A stretch of DNA of 26,254 nucleotides from Pseudomonadota bacterium (lineage in GTDB: Bacteria > Pseudomonadota > Alphaproteobacteria > Caulobacterales > Caulobacteraceae). This document shows, piece by piece, positions 15,353-24,069 of the stretch. The notes beneath the pieces were generated by a model. It was not told the DNA's origin, did no database searches, and saw only the letters and a list, made by a program, of their open reading frames with translations. Location of the stretch: positions 1 through 26,254 of the forward strand of contig JAEYWU010000090.1 in assembly GCA_023428785.1 (NCBI GenBank), written 5' to 3'. Position numbers and translations under genes: made by a program. How positions within the stretch are numbered: position 1 is the first letter of the stretch; each line of letters begins with the position of its first letter.

Positions 15353-16645
15353 TCAGACGCCCGCCTCGGCCCGGACCCGGGCGATGACGGCCGTGGTGAC
15401 ATAGCCGTCGGCGATCAGGCCGCGCGCCGCCTGGTACTGACGCAGGGCCCGGCGCGTGCCGGAGCCGATGACCCCGTCGATACCGTTGGGGTCATAGCCG
15501 AGGGCGGCGAGGCCCCGCTGCAGGCCGAAGGCCTGATCGCGCGAGATCGGCTCTTCATTGGGCCACGGACGCGAAACACCTGGGCGACCGTCCATCGCGT
15601 CGGCCAGCAGGCCGATCGACAGGGCATAGCTGACCGAGTTGTTGTAGCGCCGGATCACATAGTGGTTCGGCAGAGCCAGGAAGGCCGGCCCGCCCGCGCC
15701 CGACGGCAGCAGGATGGTGGCGTTCTCCAGTGCCTCGGCGTCGCTCAGCATGACGCCGCCGACCGTCTGGACACCCCGCTCGCGCCAGAAGCTCCAGGGG
15801 CGGCTCTCGGAATCCGTCAGGCTGTAGTCGAAGCCGTTCGGCAGGGTCACTTCCAGGGCCCAGCGCTGGTTGCGGCGCCAGCCGGCCGTGGACAGAAGAT
15901 TGGCGGCCGAGGCTAGGGCGTCCTGATCGGAGCCCCAGATATCGACGACGCCGTCGCCGTTCCCATCACGCGCCAGGCGCAGATAGTTGTCAGGCATGAA
16001 CTGGGTCTGGCCCATGGCCCCGGCCCAGCTGCCCAGCAGGCGGGCGCGGTCGCGGCGGCCTTCTGTGACGATGCGCAGGGCGTCGGCCAGCTGGCCCTCG
16101 GCCCATTCGCGACGACGGCCTTCCCAAGCCAGGGTCGCGAGCGAGCGCACGACGTCGAAGTCGCCCTGGATGCGGCCGAAGGCGCTTTCCTGGGCCCAGA
16201 TCGACACAAGGATCGACTTGGGCACGCCGTACTGATCCTGGATACCGTTCATCCAGGGGCTGGAGCCGATGCGGCTGACGCCCTGCTGGATGCGGTCCTG
16301 GGTGATGGCGCGCGAGATATAGTCACCGGTCCCGCGAGAGAACTCGGGCTGGGACTGGTCGCGCTGCACGACGCGCATGTCGGGCGACAGGCCAGCAAGC
16401 TCGCGCTCCCAGGCGGCGCGGTTGGCGCCCGCTCGGCGCGCGATGAAGCTGTCGCGCCAGGCGTTGAACTCCATGACTTCGGTCGGGGTGGGCTGGTCGC
16501 TCGACGTGGCCGGAGGCGGGGTCGGCGCCGGTTCTGTGGCCGGCGGCGGCGGCGCGGGGACCGGCAGCACCACCTCGGGAGCCGGGGCCATAGGTGCGCA
16601 GGCGGCCACAACCAGACACAGGATCAGACGCGACGTCATTTTCAT
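15353..16645 (-). CDS. lytic murein transglycosylase, MltB type, with PG-binding domain
   Basis: This 430-residue predicted lipoprotein has a signal MTSRLILCLVVAAC ending in a VAAC lipobox (C16), then a proline/alanine-rich linker (residues 20-55). The MltB-type SLT_2 catalytic domain (about 60-340) has catalytic glutamate E153 in IWAQESAFGRIQG; GAMGQTQFMPDNYLRLARDGNGDG is the second family signature. The C-terminal 60 residues are a PG_binding_1 domain (LQRGLAALGYDPNGIDGVIGSGTRRALRQYQ). It cleaves glycan strands between MurNAc and GlcNAc to leave 1,6-anhydro ends. I chose the ATG at 16645 because it gives a proper signal peptide; upstream and downstream ATGs (16666, 16639) are also in frame. 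Confidence 0.92.
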   Translation of the reverse strand: MKMTSRLILCLVVAACAPMAPAPEVVLPVPAPPPPATEPAPTPPPATSSDQPTPTEVMEFNAWRDSFIARRAGANRAAWERELAGLSPDMRVVQRDQSQPEFSRGTGDYISRAITQDRIQQGVSRIGSSPWMNGIQDQYGVPKSILVSIWAQESAFGRIQGDFDVVRSLATLAWEGRRREWAEGQLADALRIVTEGRRDRARLLGSWAGAMGQTQFMPDNYLRLARDGNGDGVVDIWGSDQDALASAANLLSTAGWRRNQRWALEVTLPNGFDYSLTDSESRPWSFWRERGVQTVGGVMLSDAEALENATILLPSGAGGPAFLALPNHYVIRRYNNSVSYALSIGLLADAMDGRPGVSRPWPNEEPISRDQAFGLQRGLAALGYDPNGIDGVIGSGTRRALRQYQAARGLIADGYVTTAVIARVRAEAGV

Positions 16646-16732
16646 GATGGTCAGCCTAACGGGCATTTCCTAAACGCTTCAATCACAAGCGCGTGGGGCG
16701 CGAAGCGACCGATGGCCGCGTTCGCCCGTCCG

Positions 16733-16761
16733 TTGACACGCCGCCACTGTTTGCATATAGA
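16733..16761 (+). promoter_or_regulatory. strong sigma-70 promoter of rpmJ
   Basis: TTGACA (16733-16738) is a consensus -35, followed by a 17-nt spacer and TATAGA (16756-16761). Transcription would start near 16768, giving a leader of about 60 nt before rpmJ. It is the best promoter match in the window, fitting a ribosomal-protein gene. Confidence 0.8.
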
Positions 16762-16827
16762 CCCCGCTCCGCCGCGAGCCCCCTCGCGGCGCTCGTCTTT
16801 TTTGAACGCCTAGCCCGGAACAAGACC

Positions 16828-16953
16828 ATGAAGGTCCGCAGCTCGCTCAAGTCCCTCAAGACCCGTCACCGGGACTGCAAGATCGTGCGCCGCAAGGGCA
16901 AGGTCTATGTGATCAACAAGACGGACCCGCGTTTCAAGGCCAAGCAGGGCTGA
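16828..16953 (+). CDS. rpmJ: 50S ribosomal protein L36, zinc-independent type
   Basis: The 41-residue sequence begins MKVRSSLKSLKTRHRDCKIV and ends DPRFKAKQG, a standard L36 of alphaproteobacteria. The zinc-ribbon ligands of the C+ form (three cysteines and one histidine) are not present; only C17 remains, so this is the C-minus, zinc-independent form related to YkgO. L36 binds 23S rRNA near the base of the L7/L12 stalk. The gene is monocistronic, between a strong promoter and a terminator. The ATG at 16828 is fixed by the conserved N-terminus; a longer in-frame extension to 16693 would overlap the promoter and is rejected. Confidence 0.98.
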   Translation: MKVRSSLKSLKTRHRDCKIVRRKGKVYVINKTDPRFKAKQG

Positions 16954-16999
16954 GCCCTTCACGCGCCGGACCGGCGCGGCCTTATCCACGAAAGTTTCC

Positions 17000-17036
17000 A
17001 CAGGCCTCGGGCGTTTGTCCGGGGCCTGTTTCGTTT
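17000..17036 (+). terminator. rho-independent terminator after rpmJ
   Basis: ACAGGCCTCGGGC (17000-17012) pairs with GTCCGGGGCCTGT (17017-17029) in a 13-bp stem with two G-U pairs and a GTTT loop, followed by TTCGTTT. A second, shorter GC hairpin (CGCGCCGG/CCGGCGCG, 16962-16978) lies between the rpmJ stop and this one. Confidence 0.8.
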
Positions 17037-17110
17037 GCGGCGGTTGAGGCCTGCCCCCTATCGGGGCTAGGACAGCCGCCTGTTCACCCTGTTTTTGCGG
17101 AGCACCGCCC

Positions 17111-17383
17111 GTGGCTGACGACGCCGCCTTCTCGAACCCCGACGTCCTGACCGCTGCGGCGCAAGGCCGCCTGCGCACCATCATCGAACGCATCGAGCGC
17201 CTTGAAGAAGACAAGGCTGCCGTCGCCGCAGACATCAAGGAGGTCTTCGCCGAAGCCAAGGGCGAGGGCTACGACGTCAAGGTGCTGCGCAAGGTCGTGC
17301 GCATCCGCAAGCAGGACAAGGCCAAGCGCCAGGAAGAGGAAGCGATCCTGGATCTCTACCTCTCGGCCATCGGCGAGATCTGA
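17111..17383 (+). CDS. gapR: GapR (DUF2312), nucleoid-associated protein
   Basis: This 90-residue helical, charged protein is full length for DUF2312. The core runs from LRTIIERIERLEEDKAAVAA through DIKEVFAEAKGEGYDVKVLRKVVRIRK to LDLYLSAIGEI. In C. crescentus GapR clamps AT-rich, overtwisted DNA ahead of forks and RNA polymerase, stimulates topoisomerases, and is needed for normal chromosome replication and cell-cycle progression. The start is GTG at 17111 with GGAG about 8 nt upstream. Its stop is overlapped by the CTG start proposed for the next gene (CTGA). The terminator after rpmJ separates it from rpmJ, so gapR should have its own promoter; none is clear. Confidence 0.95.
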   Translation: MADDAAFSNPDVLTAAAQGRLRTIIERIERLEEDKAAVAADIKEVFAEAKGEGYDVKVLRKVVRIRKQDKAKRQEEEAILDLYLSAIGEI

Positions 17384-17778
17384 ACCTGAAGCGCTCCGGC
17401 TTCGGCGCGCGCAAGGACCGCCCCGAATGGCCGGCGACGGGCCTGTCCCGCAAGACCGCGCCGAAACCGGACAAGCCGCGCCCCAGCCCATTCGAGGCAG
17501 AGCGAAAGGCCGCCCAGCGCAAGGCCATCAACACGCTTAGGCGCGCCAAGCGCGCCGCCGACAAGGCGGGCATCGCCCTGTCCGACTGGGAGGGCGAGTT
17601 CATCGACAGCGTGTCCGAACGCATCCAGACCCATGGACGCGCCTTCGGCGATCCGGACCTCGGCTCGCCCGGCCAGGCCCTGTCGGCCCTTCAGGGGCGC
17701 AAGCTCAAGGAAATCGCCGCCAAGGCGCGCGGGGAAAAGCCCAAGGGGCGGTTTCGTCGCAAGGATCCGGAGACATGA
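17380..17778 (+). CDS. small basic protein of unknown function, CTG start
   Basis: This open frame of 132 codons shows strong high-GC codon bias but contains no ATG, GTG or TTG from the preceding stop (around 17203) until GTG at about 17611, so it is easily missed by gene callers. I propose CTG at 17380: it overlaps the gapR stop as CTGA, mirroring the ATGA couplings elsewhere here, and gives the N-terminus MNLKRSGFGARKDRPEWPAT. CTG at 17386 is the alternative. The product is very rich in Lys and Arg, with a helical AERKAAQRKAINTLRRAKRA segment, a central ALSDWEGEFIDSVSERIQTHG, and a basic C-terminus. RNA or DNA binding would suit this composition but is only a guess. Its stop overlaps the next start as ATGA. 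Confidence 0.75.
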   Translation: MNLKRSGFGARKDRPEWPATGLSRKTAPKPDKPRPSPFEAERKAAQRKAINTLRRAKRAADKAGIALSDWEGEFIDSVSERIQTHGRAFGDPDLGSPGQALSALQGRKLKEIAAKARGEKPKGRFRRKDPET

Positions 17779-18740
17779 GGCGCCGGACCCTGCTTGGCGC
17801 ACTGGCGAGTGTGATGGCGGCGCCGCTTGCGGCCTGCGCCCGCTCCTATCGACAGGTGTTGGCCTTCCACTACGGCTGGTACGGCGCCGACGAGGGCTGG
17901 GGCGTCTCGGCGGACGGGGGGCGCAATCATCCGAACCTGCCTCGGGGCGGTCTATATGATAGCGCCGACCCTGCAGTCATCGCGCGCCAGATTGACCAGG
18001 CGCGATCGGCCGGGATCACCGGCTTCATCACCAGCTGGGATGGCGAGGGCGATCGCCGCGATCGCGTACTACAGGGCCTGATCGCCGCGGCGCCCCCAGG
18101 CTTTTCGGTCACTGCCTATATCGAGAGCGACGGCGGCTCGTCCGAGGCGCTGGCCCGCCGCCTCGACGGCCTGAGTGCGCGGTTCGCGCAATCGCCGGCC
18201 TGGCTGAGGCTGGATGGCCGCCCCTGCGTCTTTGTTTTCGATCGGGTCTGGCAGCAGCTGGGTGAAGACGGCTGGGCCGAGGCCCGGGCCCTCCATCAAC
18301 GGTCGGCCGCATCGCCCTTCGCCGTAGTGGGTCCGGCCAATACCGAGGATGAGATCGCCGAGCGCCGCCGCCACTTCGAAGCGTTGCACATCTATTCCAT
18401 GCAGTTCCAGACCGATGGCTGGATCGTCGGATTTGCGACGCGCGCGAGACGGTGGATCAGACGCTGGGTCCTTGCGCAGGCAGGGCTCGCAGTGACCACA
18501 GCCACGATCCTGCCGGGCTACGACGACCGGCGGCTCGATAGTCGAACCGGGGACCGGCCAACCACTCCTCGGCGCTCGGGTCGCACCCTGGAGATGATGG
18601 CCGACGCCGCCATCGCGGCCCGGCCGGACTGGGTGCTGATCGTCAGCTGGAACGAATGGCTCGAGGCGACCGAGATCGAGCCATCTGTCGAGAACGGCTC
18701 ACGCGAGCTCGAGACCATCGGCGCCCTCGGGGGACGCTAG
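17775..18740 (+). CDS. GH99-like glycoside hydrolase, predicted lipoprotein
   Basis: This 321-residue protein begins MRRRTLLGALASVMAAPLAAC, a twin-arginine-like lipoprotein signal with lipobox LAAC (C21). The mature part resembles glycoside hydrolase family 99 and related (beta/alpha)8 proteins: VLAFHYGWYG, a GITGFITSWDGEGDRRDRV strand-helix, and the C-terminal LIVSWNEWLEATEIEPS, which matches the GH99 catalytic loop pattern WNEWxExTxIEP. GH99 enzymes are endo-acting alpha-mannosidases or mannanases. Activity here is inferred from fold motifs only, and some relatives sit in glycan-synthesis clusters. An ATGA overlap couples it to the basic-protein gene and so to gapR, a surprising partner. 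Confidence 0.85.
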   Translation: MRRRTLLGALASVMAAPLAACARSYRQVLAFHYGWYGADEGWGVSADGGRNHPNLPRGGLYDSADPAVIARQIDQARSAGITGFITSWDGEGDRRDRVLQGLIAAAPPGFSVTAYIESDGGSSEALARRLDGLSARFAQSPAWLRLDGRPCVFVFDRVWQQLGEDGWAEARALHQRSAASPFAVVGPANTEDEIAERRRHFEALHIYSMQFQTDGWIVGFATRARRWIRRWVLAQAGLAVTTATILPGYDDRRLDSRTGDRPTTPRRSGRTLEMMADAAIAARPDWVLIVSWNEWLEATEIEPSVENGSRELETIGALGGR

Positions 18741-18745
18741 GCCGG

Positions 18746-20197
<1,452 letters not shown>

Positions 20198-20303
20198 GAA
20201 GAACCCCATCACATCTAGCGGCCTCGCCTCTTCGGGCGTGGCTCGTTCTGGGACAGGTTCTAGCGCGATCGGGTGAAGATCGGGTTTACCGCGAAGGCCG
20301 AAT

Positions 20304-20322
20304 GGCTAACGCTTTCTTAGCC
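20304..20322. other. inverted repeat between ptsN and tacA
   Basis: GGCTAA (20304-20309) and TTAGCC (20317-20322) form a 6-bp perfect inverted repeat around 7 nt, touching the ptsN stop. It lacks a T tract. Read as DNA it contains CTAA-N7-TTAG, resembling the CtrA box TTAA-N7-TTAA with one mismatch in each half. It may be an RNA hairpin behind ptsN or a degenerate regulatory site for tacA. Confidence 0.3.
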
Positions 20323-20790
20323 TTAGGCGGCGGCGTCGGCTTCGACCCGGTGCGCCAGCATGGCGAACAGGCCGTCGGCGGTCTGGGCGCGGCGCAGCTG
20401 TTCACGCACCTCGGCCCGGCGCAGGAGGCGCGATACCGCAGCCAGGGCGCGCAGGTGATCAGCCCCCGCCTCGGTCGGAGCGAAGAGGGCGAAGACCAGG
20501 TCGACCGGGCGGTCATCCAGCGCCTCGAACTCCAACGGCTGTTCCAGCTTGATGAAGACGCCGGCCACGCGGTCGATCAGCGGCGAACGGGCGTGCGGCA
20601 CGGCCGCCCCGCCCGACAGGCCGGTCGAGCCAAGCGCCTCGCGCTCCATAAGACCTTCGAACAGGACCTTTTCCGGCGCGCCGAGGACGGGCGCGGCCAG
20701 TTCGGCCAGCATGTTCATCAACTGACGCTTGGTCGAGGCGCCCGTGCGCACAGCCACGGTCGCAGGCGACACCAGTTCGGCGATATCCAT
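20323..20790 (-). CDS. ptsN: PTS IIA-like nitrogen regulatory protein PtsN
   Basis: This 155-residue EIIA(Ntr) protein has phosphoacceptor histidine H66 in GAAVPHARSP, preceded by the family motif REALGSTGLSGG. A conserved PVDLVFALFAP and a C-terminal helix HLRALAAVSRLLRRAEVREQL follow. It is the last protein of the nitrogen PTS (PtsP-NPr-PtsN) and typically signals to potassium transport, (p)ppGpp metabolism or other partners through its phosphorylation state. GGGGAG precedes the ATG. It is the third gene of rpoN-hpf-ptsN, a common order in proteobacteria, separated from hpf by about 107 nt that hold a stem-loop. Confidence 0.96.
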   Translation of the reverse strand: MDIAELVSPATVAVRTGASTKRQLMNMLAELAAPVLGAPEKVLFEGLMEREALGSTGLSGGAAVPHARSPLIDRVAGVFIKLEQPLEFEALDDRPVDLVFALFAPTEAGADHLRALAAVSRLLRRAEVREQLRRAQTADGLFAMLAHRVEADAAA

Positions 20791-20811
20791 ACAACTCCCC
20801 AGACTTACCCC

Positions 20812-20839
20812 GGGGCCACGGATGCTTTGTCCGTGGCTC
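20812..20839 (-). other. stem-loop in the hpf-ptsN intergenic region
   Basis: GCCACGGA (20815-20822) and TCCGTGGC (20830-20837) form a perfect 8-bp stem with a 7-nt loop, extendable by a G-U and a G-C pair. No T tract follows on the minus strand, so a processing site, mRNA stabiliser or partial terminator between hpf and ptsN is more likely than a full terminator. Confidence 0.5.
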
Positions 20840-20897
20840 AGTCTCCTCGCCTGTTCCTGCCCCTAAGGGCGTTCGGGCGTTGAGACAAGACTAGCGA

Positions 20898-21539
20898 CTA
20901 ACTCTTCCCGTTCGATGAACGCGTTCTCTGGGGGTCGATCCAGCCGATATTGCCGTCCGGTCGCTTATAGACGATCGAGACTCCGCCATGGCCGGCATTA
21001 CGGAAAACCGAGACCGGATAACCGGTCATGTCGAGTTCCAGCACGGCCTGGCCGACGGTCATGAGCTTCAGCTCGGTGTCCGTCTCGGCGATGACCATGC
21101 CCTCGGGCGGATGTTCGTCAGGACGCCCGGCCTCACCGAAGGCATCATCCTCGACAGAGCCCGGATCGCGCAGAACGATTGACCGCGCCACCTCGGCGGC
21201 GGCCATTTCGGTCTTCTCGGGCGACAGGCGCTTGGGCCCGATATGATGGTCCTTGAGACGGCGCTTGTAGCGTCGGACCCGGGTCTCGAGCTTGTGAAGA
21301 CTGTCAGCGAAGGCCGAATGGGCGTCGCCGCCCATGCCGGTCGTCACCAGACTTTGGCCCGAGGCCAATCGCACCCAGCAGTCGACCTTGAAGCCGTGGC
21401 CGTCCTTGGACACCACGACCTCGGCGTCCTGACCGCCGCGTTCGAAGTATTTGCCGATGCCGTCTTCGAGTTCCTGGGAGATGCGCGAGCCTAACGCTTC
21501 GCCGACATCCATGTGCTTGCCACTGACTTGGACCTGCAT
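20898..21539 (-). CDS. hpf: long-form ribosome hibernation promoting factor
   Basis: This 213-residue protein has an N-terminal HPF/RaiA domain (residues 1-100, MQVQVSGKHMDVGEALGSRI and the helix HSAFADSLHKLETRVRRYKRRLKDH), an acidic linker, and a C-terminal dimerisation domain (about 155-205, LELDMTGYPVSVFRNAGHGGVSIVYKRPDG). Long HPF dimers join two 70S ribosomes into inactive 100S particles in stationary phase. The ATG at 21539 matches the conserved N-terminus; the in-frame upstream extension has no family similarity. No ribosome-binding site is visible in front of it, so a leaderless or structured start is possible. It lies 80 nt behind rpoN. Confidence 0.95.
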   Translation of the reverse strand: MQVQVSGKHMDVGEALGSRISQELEDGIGKYFERGGQDAEVVVSKDGHGFKVDCWVRLASGQSLVTTGMGGDAHSAFADSLHKLETRVRRYKRRLKDHHIGPKRLSPEKTEMAAAEVARSIVLRDPGSVEDDAFGEAGRPDEHPPEGMVIAETDTELKLMTVGQAVLELDMTGYPVSVFRNAGHGGVSIVYKRPDGNIGWIDPQRTRSSNGKS

Positions 21540-21544
21540 GGCGA

Positions 21545-21575
21545 CTAGAACGCGCTCGACGGCCGATGGTGTCAA
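21545..21575 (-). promoter_or_regulatory. possible promoter of hpf
   Basis: On the minus strand a consensus TTGACA (21575-21570) is followed after 19 nt by TTCTAG (21550-21545). The spacing is longer than ideal. A start 6-7 nt beyond the -10 would coincide with the hpf ATG, consistent with its missing ribosome-binding site. This would let hpf be expressed apart from rpoN. Confidence 0.3.
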
Positions 21576-21619
21576 GCCGAACCTGAGCCGTTCAAAAAAG
21601 TGTGTAGTGGGGAACTTTC

Positions 21620-23146
21620 TCAGCCCGCGCGGAGCATGCGGCGCCGTTCAACCGAAGAGGGAATCCTTAACGCTTCCCGGTACTTGGCGACGGTGCGGCG
21701 GGCGATGTCGACGCCCGCCTCCTTGAGCAGTTCGACGATGCGGTCGTCGGACAGAACCGCCTCCTCGGCGGCCTCTCCGTCGATCATCTGCTTGATCTTG
21801 TGGCGCACGGCCTCGGCCGAATGGCTCGAGGCACCATCGACGGAATTGATGGCCGAGGTGAAGAAGAATTTCAGTTCGAACACGCCGCGCGGGGTCGCCA
21901 GATACTTGTTCGAGGTGACCCGGCTGACGGTCGACTCGTGCATGCCGATCGCCTCGGCCACGGTCTTGAGGTTCAGCGGCCTGAGGAACTCCACGCCGAA
22001 AGCCAGAAAGGCGTCCTGCTGACGCACGATCTCCGAGGACACCTTGAGGATCGTCTTGGCCCGCTGGTCCAGCGACTTCACCAGCCAGGCGGCCTGGGCC
22101 GAGCATTCGGCCACGAAGGTCTTGTCCTGGTCGGTGCGGGCCGAGGCCTGGACCACCGCATGATAGCGCTTGTCTACCAGCAGGCGCGGCAGGGTGTCGG
22201 CGTTCAGCTCCACGCGCCAGCCGCCAGCCGGATCGGGACGCACGAAGACGTCGGGAATGACGGTCTGGCTGGGCTCGCCGCCGAAGGCCGCGCCGGGACG
22301 CGGGGTCAGGGCCTTCAGCTCCCCGACCATCTCGGCCATGTCCTCGTCGTCGACGCCGCAGACCGACTTGAGGCCCGAGAAGTCGCGCCGGGCCAGCAGG
22401 TCCAGATTGTCGAGCAGGGCCTGCATGGCCGGATCGAGCCGGTTCTTTTCCTTCAGCTGCAGCGCCAGACATTCCGGCACCGAACGCGCCATGACGCCGG
22501 TCGGCTCGAAGGCCTGGCAGCGCTCCAGCACCGCCTCCACCCGCGCCTCCTCGATGGCCAGACGATCGGCGATCTCGGCCAGTTCTCCGCGCAGGTAGCC
22601 GCCCTCGTCGACGCCGTCGATCAGGGCCAGGGCTACAGCATGCTCGGCGGGGCTGAATCCCGCCAGCGCCGCCTGGGCCTGAAGATGGTCCGACAGGGAG
22701 AGCTCGCGGCGCAGGACCCGATCCAGCAAATCCTCGTCGGCCTCGACGCCGCCGCCCTTGCCGACCGAGGACCAGTCGCCCAGTGGCTGGCCGGTGTCGC
22801 TCTCGGTCATGCGGTCCGAAGTGCGCTCGCCGGGAGCCGCGTCGCCATAGACATCGTCCGAACGCGCGTCGACGGCGTCGGCCGCGTCAGCGCTGCGCCC
22901 GTCCTCGAAGGACATCTCGGCCCGGTCGGCGGTCTCGGCGGCCACTTCCGGCGCCTCGGGACTGTCGGGCCGGTCCGGATCATTGTCGTCGCGCGCCAGC
23001 AGCGGATTGCGCTCCAGCTCGGCCTCGACGAAGGCTTCGAGCTCCAGGTTCGAAAGCTGGAGAAGCTTGATCGCCTGCTGGAGCTGGGGCGTGATGACGA
23101 GCCCCTGCCCCTGCCTGATCTCCAGCTTTTGACCAAGCCCGGCCAT
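21620..23146 (-). CDS. rpoN: RNA polymerase sigma-54 factor RpoN
   Basis: This 508-residue protein has the usual sigma-54 layout. The glutamine- and leucine-rich region I contacts the activator (LVITPQLQQAIKLLQLSNLEL, residues about 16-36), and region II is acidic (about 50-140). The core-binding domain follows, then the C-terminal DNA-binding part with MHESTVSRVTSNKYLATPRG and the RpoN box ARRTVAKYRE (482-491) that reads the -24 element. In Caulobacterales sigma-54 drives late flagellar, stalk and polarity genes. The ATG at 23146 has GGAGA about 6 nt upstream, which decides it over an in-frame extension to 23194. The tacA-like activator lies downstream in the same orientation. Confidence 0.98.
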   Translation of the reverse strand: MAGLGQKLEIRQGQGLVITPQLQQAIKLLQLSNLELEAFVEAELERNPLLARDDNDPDRPDSPEAPEVAAETADRAEMSFEDGRSADAADAVDARSDDVYGDAAPGERTSDRMTESDTGQPLGDWSSVGKGGGVEADEDLLDRVLRRELSLSDHLQAQAALAGFSPAEHAVALALIDGVDEGGYLRGELAEIADRLAIEEARVEAVLERCQAFEPTGVMARSVPECLALQLKEKNRLDPAMQALLDNLDLLARRDFSGLKSVCGVDDEDMAEMVGELKALTPRPGAAFGGEPSQTVIPDVFVRPDPAGGWRVELNADTLPRLLVDKRYHAVVQASARTDQDKTFVAECSAQAAWLVKSLDQRAKTILKVSSEIVRQQDAFLAFGVEFLRPLNLKTVAEAIGMHESTVSRVTSNKYLATPRGVFELKFFFTSAINSVDGASSHSAEAVRHKIKQMIDGEAAEEAVLSDDRIVELLKEAGVDIARRTVAKYREALRIPSSVERRRMLRAG

Positions 23147-23209
23147 GTCGTCTCCGCGTGAAAGGCCTCTGGCCCGAAACTTGCTGGCGGCCACCTTGTG
23201 GCCCCCGGG

Positions 23210-23238
23210 GTTAACGGCGTCCTAGCGAACCCGTTAAC
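23210..23238. promoter_or_regulatory. GTTAACGG/CCGTTAAC inverted repeat in the rpoN-DUF805 intergenic region
   Basis: GTTAACGG (23210-23217) and CCGTTAAC (23231-23238) form an exact 8-bp inverted repeat around 13 nt, centre-to-centre 21 bp or two helical turns. It lies in the 167-nt divergent region between rpoN and the DUF805 gene. The AT-rich GTTAAC cores stand out in GC-rich DNA. It could be an operator for a dimeric regulator acting on either gene. Confidence 0.45.
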
Positions 23239-23313
23239 TGTTCCGGTCAGCAGCCCCTTCATCCTTGCGGCTTCATTCTGCGAACCTCGCAATCCCGGGC
23301 CAGGGGACGATCG

Positions 23314-24069
23314 ATGCTGTTTATGCGACCGCTGATCCGGTACGCCGACTTCAGGGGTCGGGCGCGCCGCGGTGAATACTGGGGCTTCTTCCTCTTCCAG
23401 AGTTTGATCGGGGGCCTGTTCGCAGGGCTGGCGATCCTGTTGCTGACGCGGGCGGACCAGGATGCGGCCGCCCTCGGTTTCCTAGGCTCCATTGGCCTGG
23501 GCGGGCTGGCGGCTCTCGCCTTCGCCATCCCCCAGCTGGCCGTGACGGTGCGGCGGCTCCATGACACCGGGCGTTCGGCCTGGTGGCTATTGCTTCAGGC
23601 GCCGGGCGCCCTGGCGCCGCTGATGTTCATCGGCTCGGTGATGGGCGTGATCGAGTATGCCGGGCAGGGATCCAGCGAGGCGGCGGCGGCCGTCATGTCT
23701 ACGGCGGCGGGCGGCCTGCTGCTGCTGGCCATCGCGGGCTTCTGCAACATGATCCTGCTGGGCATCCTGTGGATGCCGGGCCAGTTCGGCGAAAACCGCT
23801 TCGGACCCGATCCGCGCGACCCGGACGGGCGCGCCCTTTCCACCGGCCCCAGCTACGGCGGACTGTCCGAGGACCGGCTGGACCAGTTGTTCGCCGAGGC
23901 CCGTCGCGAGGCCATGCCCGTTTCGTCCGAGGCGCGCTGGCGGCCCGAGTTCGATTTCGGCCCGGATCCCCAACCGGATATGGCCGCGCTTCAGCCGAGC
24001 ATGCGCGAGGTGATGTCCGATTGGGACGACCTGCCGGCCGACGCCACCTTCGGCAAGCGACGGCTCTAG
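23314..24069 (+). CDS. DUF805 family inner-membrane protein
   Basis: This 251-residue protein opens with LIRYADFRGRARRGEYWGFFLFQ, the signature N-terminus of DUF805 (YhaH-like) proteins. Three to four membrane helices fall in residues about 25-160, with the conserved VRRLHDTGRSAWWLLL motif between helices. The last 85 residues form a soluble, acidic tail (SYGGLSEDRLDQLFAEARREAM onward), longer than in the E. coli homologues. The biochemical role of DUF805 is not established. GGGGA lies about 7 nt before the ATG. It is divergent from rpoN and overlaps the hydroxylase gene tail-to-tail through CTAG. Confidence 0.92.
   Translation: MLFMRPLIRYADFRGRARRGEYWGFFLFQSLIGGLFAGLAILLLTRADQDAAALGFLGSIGLGGLAALAFAIPQLAVTVRRLHDTGRSAWWLLLQAPGALAPLMFIGSVMGVIEYAGQGSSEAAAAVMSTAAGGLLLLAIAGFCNMILLGILWMPGQFGENRFGPDPRDPDGRALSTGPSYGGLSEDRLDQLFAEARREAMPVSSEARWRPEFDFGPDPQPDMAALQPSMREVMSDWDDLPADATFGKRRL

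Noticed and set aside
21800..23161. 453-codon open frame opposite rpoN
   Set aside because: It is a shadow of rpoN codon bias, rich in Gly, Arg and Leu with no recognisable motif.
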